Source: Bacillota bacterium
Lineage (GTDB): Bacteria; Bacillota; UBA4882; UBA8346
Direction of reading: 5' to 3'
Assembly: GCA_023429995.1 (NCBI GenBank)
Contig: JAEZCE010000004.1
Span: 1 to 38,502, forward strand
DNA length: 38,502 nt
The position numbers were made by a program, and so were the translations under genes. Shown here piece after piece: positions 32,799-38,502 of this stretch (position 1 is its first letter; each line of letters begins with the position of its first letter). The notes below the pieces were generated by a model, which was not told the origin of the DNA, ran no database searches, and saw only the letters and a list, made by a program, of their open reading frames with translations.

Positions 32799-33370
32799 AT
32801 GGACCCCCAAACGATTGTCTCCACCAATGAACCTTATATTGATCGATTTTATCAAGGCTTCGTCCGGGTGCGGCGTGCCGTCAATGCCTGGGGTTTTTTC
32901 GACCGGAAGGGCGTTTTTTATTCCTCACCCGTACCAACTGCCATACTGGTAATTTTCAGGAGGGCCTGGCCGGGGTCTGCCTTCCTTCCAGCGGTATCTG
33001 GGGTTTTGGTTATGACGAAGCTCCGGAGAAGTGGGCCATACCTCCGATAAACTTCACCCACGCGGACGCCGGGTTCAGGGAAGAAATGTGCCTGGTCAAG
33101 CAGAACGGCAATTGGTGTTTTATAGATACCCATGGCAAGGTATTATTTATGCTGAATTTATAAAGACAAATGGAAAGAGTACAGGCATTTCGTTGAGATA
33201 CCCATGCAGCATTATTGGAATGAGTATGGCTACCGGGTGGTCAATCTGGCCGATATCGTGTCCTCCACTCCGTAATTTACATTTTCAATACCGGCATGTG
33301 GGGACCCAGGAGCAAGAATGGCCCTAATGTGATCAAACCGAGATATCGCCGGGAATTATTCACTAATGAC
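32799..33370 (+). pseudogene. Frameshifted WG-repeat protein gene
   Basis: The ATG at 32799 has AAGGAG eight bases upstream, so a real gene once started here. The first frame gives FYQGFVRVRRAVNAWGFFDRKGV, a WG repeat, and then loses sense after a TTTTTT run near 32917. Sense resumes in another frame as FQEGLAGVCLPSSGIWGFGYD and QNGNWCFIDTHGKVLFM, two further repeat-like segments, up to a stop at 33161-33163. It then appears to shift again to KDKWKEYRHFVEIPMQHYW and to IFNTGMWGPRSKNG. At least three frame changes are needed. The intact genes next door make sequence error less likely than decay. Confidence 0.65.
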
Positions 33371-33413
33371 CCTTGTTTTTATCATTATAAAATTTTTTTG
33401 GGAGGAATACAGA

Positions 33414-33662
33414 ATGGATCCACTATTAGGCGACATTGAACTATTCGCATTTGACTTTGCCCCTTCCTATTGGATGCCCTGCGAGGGACAAACCCTGAAC
33501 ATTGCCACAAATCAGTCTTTATTCACCCTGATCGGCACCACCTTCGGAGGAAACGGCACCACAACTTTCTGCCTGCCTGATTTGCGAAATGCTCTGCCTA
33601 TGCAAGGGATGGGCATGCATTACTGCATCGCGGTGCAAGGAATTTATCCCAGCCGGAATTGA
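33414..33662 (+). CDS. Miniature phage-tail-collar-domain protein, copy 1
   Basis: The ATG at 33414 follows GGGAGGAATACAGA. The open frame extends upstream to 33366, but that part overlaps the preceding pseudogene. 82 residues: GDIELFAFDFAPSYWMPCEG, QTLNIATNQSLFTLIGTTFG and GNGTTTFCLPDLRN. This is the complete consensus of the tail collar (microcystin-dependent, MdpB-like) domain, but the protein stops right after it (GIYPSRN), where typical members run to about 170 residues. There is no signal peptide. In phages the domain forms part of the fibre or collar; chromosomal copies have unclear roles. It is followed after 45 bp by a paralogue. Confidence 0.85.
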   Translation: MDPLLGDIELFAFDFAPSYWMPCEGQTLNIATNQSLFTLIGTTFGGNGTTTFCLPDLRNALPMQGMGMHYCIAVQGIYPSRN

Positions 33663-33707
33663 CATTTATCTCAAAATGGAAACCAATGAGTATAGGAGGA
33701 TATCAAA

Positions 33708-33950
33708 ATGGATTATTTTTTAGGACAAATCGTTGCATTCCCATACAGTTTCGTACCCATGGGCTGGTTGCTCTGTAACGGCCAGCAGCTTCAAATTCAA
33801 CAAAACACCGCCTTGTTTTCGTTGATCGGCAACAAATTCGGCGGGAACGGCACCACCACTTTCAATATACCCAACCTGCAGGGGGCAGAGCCTCAACCGG
33901 GCATGGGGTATTACATTTGCGTATCAGGTATCTATCCGACCAGGGATTAG
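33708..33950 (+). CDS. Miniature phage-tail-collar-domain protein, copy 2
   Basis: The ATG follows ATAGGAGGATATCAAA. 80 residues: GQIVAFPYSFVPMGWLLCNG, QQLQIQQNTALFSLIGNKFG, GNGTTTFNIPNLQG and the ending GIYPTRD. It is a clear paralogue of the previous gene with the same length and the same truncated end, so the short form is the normal product of these genes rather than an accident. No signal peptide is present. It is probably co-transcribed with copy 1 and perhaps with the F5/8C-cadherin gene 70 bp downstream. A structural or spore/surface role is only inference. Confidence 0.85.
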   Translation: MDYFLGQIVAFPYSFVPMGWLLCNGQQLQIQQNTALFSLIGNKFGGNGTTTFNIPNLQGAEPQPGMGYYICVSGIYPTRD

Positions 33951-34020
33951 TTGTCGGTTATCAATTAATCATATTTGAAAGAAATTAATAAGGTATTGAA
34001 ATGGAAAGGATGGAAAGCTA

Positions 34021-35070
34021 ATGGCCAACATTGCTTTAAATAAACCCACCGATGCGAGCAGTTTCGTTTTTCCCTACAATCCGGCTAAGTCGGTTGATGG
34101 GATATCAACACCGCTGAACAGGTGGGTGGGTTCTTCGCCGCTTCCACCAGAGCCGGCAATAGCCGCCCCAGTTTGGCTGAGAGTGGATTTGGGCACTAAT
34201 TATTGGATTAACCGCTGGGTAATCAAACAGATGGGCGCGGTCGGCTGGCCGGCCAATTATAACCTAACTGATTATAAATTGCAGGGGAGTCTAGATAACA
34301 GCAATTGGTTTGATATCGATTCAGTGACCAATAACAGCGCCAATCAAACCGACCGGACGTTTACGCCGAGAAAGGCCAGATGGGTAAGAGCGTATGTAAC
34401 AAAGGGGCTGCGTTGCAATGCGAATTTTGCATCGGTTGTGGATATGGAAGTGTATGATGCGGCGAATGCTCCTTTGTTAACAGGACTGGCGCTTTCAACA
34501 ACAGGCGGTACCGACGTTTTATTGACTCCGGGATTTTTCAGCAAAATTTTTTCTTATACAGCTAATGTGGATAGTTCCGTACCGTCGGTGAATGTGACTC
34601 CAACTGCTGCAGCTGGAACCATCAAGGTTGGCACTACGGTCACGCCTAGTGGTTCACCGGTGAATGTCACTCTAAGTATGGGAACAAATACGATCAACGT
34701 TACTGTAACGTCCGCAGATAATCTAATGACCGAGACGTATACCGTTGTTATCAACAAAGCTGCCGAAACCGCCTATTTGTCAAATTTAGTTGTCAATGGA
34801 ATCCGAGGTGTTTTGAGTCCAGCCTTTAACCAAACTACGATGGCTTACACTGCGAATGTCGCTGCAGGAGTTTCCACCGTAACGGTCACCCCCACTGCCG
34901 AGAGTGCCGGAGCGACGATTTTGGTCAATAATACATATACGGTAGCCAGTGGCGGCACCTCACCGGCACTTAACTTGAATGTAGGTCAGAATACGATCAT
35001 CATCAAGGTCACCGCAGCCGGTGGTGGCAGTAACCAAACCTATACCGTGACTGTAACAAGACCGAGTTAA
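34021..35070 (+). CDS. F5/8 type C domain plus two cadherin-like beta-sandwich domains
   Basis: 349 residues. The AAAGGATGG before the ATG is a moderate ribosome site. Residues 1-150 form a discoidin-like (F5/8C) carbohydrate-binding domain: ANIALNKPTDASS, WLRVDLGTNYWINRWVI, YKLQGSLDNSNWFD and ARWVRAYV. Two cadherin-like beta-sandwich repeats follow, at about 155-245 (LTGLALSTTGG to YTVVINK) and 250-348 (LSNLVVNGIRG to YTVTVTRPS). I see no signal peptide or anchor, which is odd for such domains; the two upstream collar proteins share this lack. It may be exported by another route, be assembled on spores, or have lost its leader. It is a likely partner of the collar proteins. Confidence 0.85.
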   Translation: MANIALNKPTDASSFVFPYNPAKSVDGISTPLNRWVGSSPLPPEPAIAAPVWLRVDLGTNYWINRWVIKQMGAVGWPANYNLTDYKLQGSLDNSNWFDIDSVTNNSANQTDRTFTPRKARWVRAYVTKGLRCNANFASVVDMEVYDAANAPLLTGLALSTTGGTDVLLTPGFFSKIFSYTANVDSSVPSVNVTPTAAAGTIKVGTTVTPSGSPVNVTLSMGTNTINVTVTSADNLMTETYTVVINKAAETAYLSNLVVNGIRGVLSPAFNQTTMAYTANVAAGVSTVTVTPTAESAGATILVNNTYTVASGGTSPALNLNVGQNTIIIKVTAAGGGSNQTYTVTVTRPS

Positions 35071-35131
35071 TTGTTGAATTTTTTCGGATTGAGACTTTCA
35101 AATCTGGAAAATCCGGATAATCGTTTGCCTA

Positions 35132-35168
35132 AATACCTGGGAGGAAGAAAAACTTTCTCCTAGGTATT
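35132..35168 (+). terminator. Strong hairpin between two surface-protein genes
   Basis: AATACCTGGGAGGAAG 35132-35147 faces CTTTCTCCTAGGTATT 35153-35168, 16 bp with two A-C-type mismatches, around a 5-base A-rich loop. A clear T run is missing (ATCATTTAG), so it may act as a weak terminator or an RNA-stability element. Confidence 0.5.
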
Positions 35169-35284
35169 ATCATTTAGTATTTTGCAATAATTGTAACAAT
35201 TATAGTCATTGATGTACTGACTGTGAAATCAATAATCAAATTTACATATAGTTTCAAAAGGAAATGTTGGGGAGGTAGTGTTTT

Positions 35285-38200
35285 ATGAGTAAATGGCTGA
35301 AATGTTCGCTTATAATTTTTATCGGTTTATTACTTTGTTACGGTTTGTTCTGGGATGATAGGTTCCCGGTTCAAGCCGCCGAAATCTGGACCTTTGTTGA
35401 TGGGAACCTAGCGACGGGGATCAATTATGATAAATCCAAAAATGCGGCCAATCCGGTCATGGCGGTTTATAATAATGAGTTATACGCCGCCTGGGAAGAA
35501 AGTAACGGTACGGTAACCCAAATCCGGCTTATGAAGTATAATGGCAACAATTCGTGGATTAATATGTATACGTCCAACGGTATGAATAGAAATTCGACGC
35601 AAAACGCTAAGCATCCGGCCTTGAGCGTTTTTAACGGTTGGCTTTGGGTCGCTTGGGTTGAAGATAACGGCGGTTACGGCGGTACGGGTCGGTATGATGC
35701 GATTCGAATAGAGCGATATGACGGAAGTGGATGGACTGAGGGGGATAACCAAACGGCCCAGGGCTTAAACCGGATAGCGGCTTCAGCATCCAATCCCACT
35801 ATGGCGGTTTTCAATGGAGAATTGTATTTGGCCTGGGATGAGATAACTAATTCCGTAAGGCATATTCGTGTAAGAAAATATGCTTACGGTACTACATGGA
35901 ATTTAATTGATGGCAACACCGATTTGGGTCTTAACCGTCTTGAATATCCTGCTGTTCTCCCTAATCTAACGGTATGTAATAATCAACTTTATGTAAGCTG
36001 GGTCGAAAACAATAGCTCCGGTATCCCACAACTACGAGTACGTCAATACGCAGGAGACAGTAGCTGGAATTGGATTGATGGAAACCTTTCCCAGGGCTTG
36101 AATCTTTCTGAACTTTATCCGGCGGGTGAGCCATATTTGATGGCATTGAATAATACGTTATACGTCTCCTGGGAGGAACCCAGAGCAACAGGAACCGTCC
36201 ATGAACCGCAAGTTCATTTAAAACGCTATGATGGCAGCAATACCTGGTCGTTTGTGGATGGTGGATATTTGAACCGGCAGTCGGACCTTTACGGCTATAT
36301 GCCTAAAATTGCCGTTTGGAATAATAAAGCCTATATTACCTGGGATGAGGAGGACCAGGCGTCCACTTATATTTCTCAAATCCGGGTGAAGAAATATGAC
36401 GGCTCGACCTTTACGTTTATTGATGGGGGTGTTCCCGCCAGTCTTTTAAATTACAACAATTCATACACTGCGAAAACTCCTTTTCCGATAATCTTTAACG
36501 GTGATTTATTTATTGCATGGCATGAGACAAATAGCGTAGGGATCACCCAAATTCGGGTGAAAAAATATCCCCTGCCCGCCATTACCGAGTCCGTAGCCAT
36601 ACCCGCCGGCACATACGGGCCAAATAAGCCTATCGATATAACCGTTAACTTTAACAAAACAGTATCGGTAACCGGAACTCCTTATATTCCAATTACCCTG
36701 GATACCGGCGGGACGGTCAATGCCACCTACTTATATGGTACGGGTTCAACCGCTTTGGTATTCCGGTATTCGGTAGCGGGCGGCAATCTGGATAATAATG
36801 GAATAGGTCTTGCGACTAATCCGAGTATTATTCTCGGCAGCGGCGGCGCAGTTAATGATCAGGGCGCCAGTTTGGCCGCAGATTTGAACTTAAAGAATGT
36901 GGCTGATACTTCAGGGGTTTTGGTGGATGGATCTATGCCAACTGTAAGTATCACCAGTACCGCCAGTAACCCGGTTGATATATCACCGATCCCGGTGACA
37001 ATCACCTTCAGCGAAGAGGTAACCGGTTTTGATGTTGAAGACATTACAGTCACCAATGGAACCAAAGGAACTTTAAGCGGCAGCGGGGAAATTTATACGA
37101 TAAATATTACGCCGACAGCCCAGGGAGTAGTCAAGGTAAACGTAGCCGCCGGAGTGGCTTATGATGCGGTTGGGAACGGCAATACCGCAGCCGCTGAGTT
37201 AAGCCTTATTTATGATACTCAAGCCCCTTCGGTGACTATTACCAGTGCTGCAGGAAATTCGACCAATACGTCACCGATCCCGGTGACGATTACCTTCAGC
37301 GAAGAGGTAACTGGTTTTGATATGAATGATATTGCAGTAATCAATGGAACCAAGGGAACCATAAGTGGCAGCGGGAAAACATACACGCTAGAAATTACAC
37401 CGATAACCCAGGGAATGGTCACGGTCAATATAGCAGCGGGAGCAGTCCGGGATACGGCAGGGTACAGTAATATCGCATCCGCTGAGTTGAGTCTTACTTA
37501 CGATACTCAAAGCCCTTTGGTGACCATCAGCAGTACCGCCGGTAATCCAACCAGCATATCCCCGATCCCGGTGACGATTACCTTCAGCGAAGCGGTAGCG
37601 GATTTCGTGGTGGGCGATATCACGGTAGGAAATGGGACCGCAGTCGGCTTCAGCGGAAGCGGAACCACTTATATGTTCAATATTACCCCGACCGACGAAG
37701 GAGAAGTGACGGTCAATATAGCCGCTAGCGTAGCCCATGATGCTGCGGGGAACGCGAATACCGCCGCCACTCAATTAAGCCGTGTTTATGATGCTCAAAG
37801 CCCTTCGGTGGACATCACCAGTAGCGCCGGTAATCCGACCAACGTAACCCCCATGCCGGTGACGATCACTTTTAGTGAAGCGGTAACGGATTTTGTAGCG
37901 AGCGATATTACGGTAGGGAATGGGACCGCAGCCAGCTTCAGCGGAAGCGGAACTACCTACACGGTAAATATTACCCCGGCAGGCGAGGGAGAAGTAACGG
38001 TAAATGTAGCCGCCGGAGTAGCCCATGATTCGGTAGGGAACGGCAATACTGCCGCCACTCAGTTTAGCCGTATTTATCAATCTCAAAGCCCTTCTGTAGC
38101 CATCAGTAGTACAACCGGTAATCCGACCAACATATCTCCAATCCCAGTAACGTTTGCTTTCAGTAGGGCGGTAACCGGTTTTGTAGCGGGCGATATTACG

Positions 38201-38502
38201 GTAGGAAATGGGAAAGTCATTAGCTTAAGCGGAAGCGGAACCACCTACGCCGCAAAAATAACTCCGGCCGGCGATGGAATAGTCACGGTAAACGTAGCCG
38301 CCGGAGTAGCCCAGGATGCTGCAGGGAACGGCAATACCGCAGCCACTCCGTTAAGCAGACTCTTCGACAATAAAATTCCTTCGGTGACCATCAGCAGTAC
38401 AGCCGGTAATCCGACTAACGCATCACCCATCCCGGTGACGATCACCTTTAGTGAAGCGGTAACGGATTTCGTGGTGGGCGATATTACAATAGGAAATGGG
38501 AC
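35285..38502 (+). CDS. Large secreted protein: seven-repeat propeller plus Ig-like repeats (3' end outside window)
   Basis: The ATG at 35285 follows GGGGAGG at nine bases. The frame is open to the window end, giving at least 1072 residues. Residues 1-32 are a signal peptide (FPVQAA-EIW). Residues about 33-430 hold seven repeats of 50-60 residues with the form W-FVDGNL--GLN, P-MAV-NN-LY-AW-E and QIRVKKYDGS, so a seven-bladed propeller is likely. About 432-550 is a beta-sandwich domain of a type seen in large adhesins (VPAGTYGPNKPIDITVNFN). From residue 552, bacterial Ig-like repeats of 96 residues begin. It is extracellular, and an adhesin or matrix role is inferred. The C-terminal anchor is not visible. 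Confidence 0.88.
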   Translation, partial: MSKWLKCSLIIFIGLLLCYGLFWDDRFPVQAAEIWTFVDGNLATGINYDKSKNAANPVMAVYNNELYAAWEESNGTVTQIRLMKYNGNNSWINMYTSNGMNRNSTQNAKHPALSVFNGWLWVAWVEDNGGYGGTGRYDAIRIERYDGSGWTEGDNQTAQGLNRIAASASNPTMAVFNGELYLAWDEITNSVRHIRVRKYAYGTTWNLIDGNTDLGLNRLEYPAVLPNLTVCNNQLYVSWVENNSSGIPQLRVRQYAGDSSWNWIDGNLSQGLNLSELYPAGEPYLMALNNTLYVSWEEPRATGTVHEPQVHLKRYDGSNTWSFVDGGYLNRQSDLYGYMPKIAVWNNKAYITWDEEDQASTYISQIRVKKYDGSTFTFIDGGVPASLLNYNNSYTAKTPFPIIFNGDLFIAWHETNSVGITQIRVKKYPLPAITESVAIPAGTYGPNKPIDITVNFNKTVSVTGTPYIPITLDTGGTVNATYLYGTGSTALVFRYSVAGGNLDNNGIGLATNPSIILGSGGAVNDQGASLAADLNLKNVADTSGVLVDGSMPTVSITSTASNPVDISPIPVTITFSEEVTGFDVEDITVTNGTKGTLSGSGEIYTINITPTAQGVVKVNVAAGVAYDAVGNGNTAAAELSLIYDTQAPSVTITSAAGNSTNTSPIPVTITFSEEVTGFDMNDIAVINGTKGTISGSGKTYTLEITPITQGMVTVNIAAGAVRDTAGYSNIASAELSLTYDTQSPLVTISSTAGNPTSISPIPVTITFSEAVADFVVGDITVGNGTAVGFSGSGTTYMFNITPTDEGEVTVNIAASVAHDAAGNANTAATQLSRVYDAQSPSVDITSSAGNPTNVTPMPVTITFSEAVTDFVASDITVGNGTAASFSGSGTTYTVNITPAGEGEVTVNVAAGVAHDSVGNGNTAATQFSRIYQSQSPSVAISSTTGNPTNISPIPVTFAFSRAVTGFVAGDITVGNGKVISLSGSGTTYAAKITPAGDGIVTVNVAAGVAQDAAGNGNTAATPLSRLFDNKIPSVTISSTAGNPTNASPIPVTITFSEAVTDFVVGDITIGNG
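36938..38502 (+). repeat. 288-bp coding repeats (Ig-like domains)
   Basis: Repeat starts at 36938, 37226, 37514, 37802, 38090 and 38378 are spaced exactly 288 bp apart. Five are complete and a sixth runs off the window. Each encodes a 96-residue Ig-like domain of the form PSVTISSTAGNPTN, SPIPVTITFSEAVTDF, DITVGNGT, FSGSGTTYT, VTVNVAAGVAHDAAGNGNTA. DNA-level similarity is high, especially between repeats 3 to 6. Confidence 0.95.

Noticed and set aside
36859..38445. Series of minus-strand open frames opposite the Ig-like repeats
   Set aside because: They recur with the 288-bp period of the coding repeats on the other strand and lack starts with ribosome sites.

Overview
The window looks like a chromosomal segment from a spore-forming Firmicute (Bacillota) with moderate to low GC. 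A Spo0E-type phosphatase points to sporulation, and ribosome binding sites are strong AGGAGG-type. All four solute-binding proteins carry signal peptides without a lipobox cysteine, and there is a DUF4197 protein, a family I associate with Gram-negative envelopes. I therefore infer a diderm spore-former, perhaps Limnochordia/Hydrogenispora-like. That placement is inference.

Layout. 1-444: an array of ten 42-bp units that once coded for a 14-residue peptide repeat, now broken by stops. 445-1900: a structured non-coding region holding an omega-RNA/HEARO-like RNA (about 1002-1160), a convergent IS200-type transposase and an AraC fragment. 2290-5536: a secreted HExxH metallopeptidase-like protein, a polysaccharide deacetylase and a Spo0E-like protein. 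5853-13296: three repeated pairs of a Crp/Fnr-family regulator and a BMP-family (PnrA-type) nucleoside-binding protein, with a methyltransferase in the first pair and a nucleoside hydrolase at the end. No ABC ATPase or permease for these binding proteins lies in the window. 13612-14730: a secreted seven-repeat RCC1 propeller.

15048-22618: a maltodextrin-type locus. On the minus strand it has a LacI-family regulator and a MalE/MalF/MalG-like importer; on the plus strand a GH65 disaccharide phosphorylase, probably a maltose phosphorylase. LacI-type operator palindromes lie on both sides of the regulator gene, and one abuts a consensus promoter for the phosphorylase. A palindromic repeat between malE and malF shares its arms with a second copy 3.8 kb away.

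22851-25170: a membrane-domain/flavodoxin fusion, an orphan 99-residue protein and a DUF4197 protein. 25394-31482: a dnaK-cbpA-cbpM-clpB chaperone operon with promoter and terminator. 31483-33370: a decayed region with a second omega-RNA-like element and a frameshifted WG-repeat pseudogene. 33414-38502: a probable surface cluster with two miniature phage-tail-collar proteins, an F5/8C plus cadherin-like protein, and a large secreted protein cut by the window end, made of a seven-repeat propeller followed by Ig-like repeats of exactly 288 bp.

The most unusual elements are the two related structured RNAs, neither with a nearby iscB/tnpB gene, and the triplicated Crp-BMP cassette.
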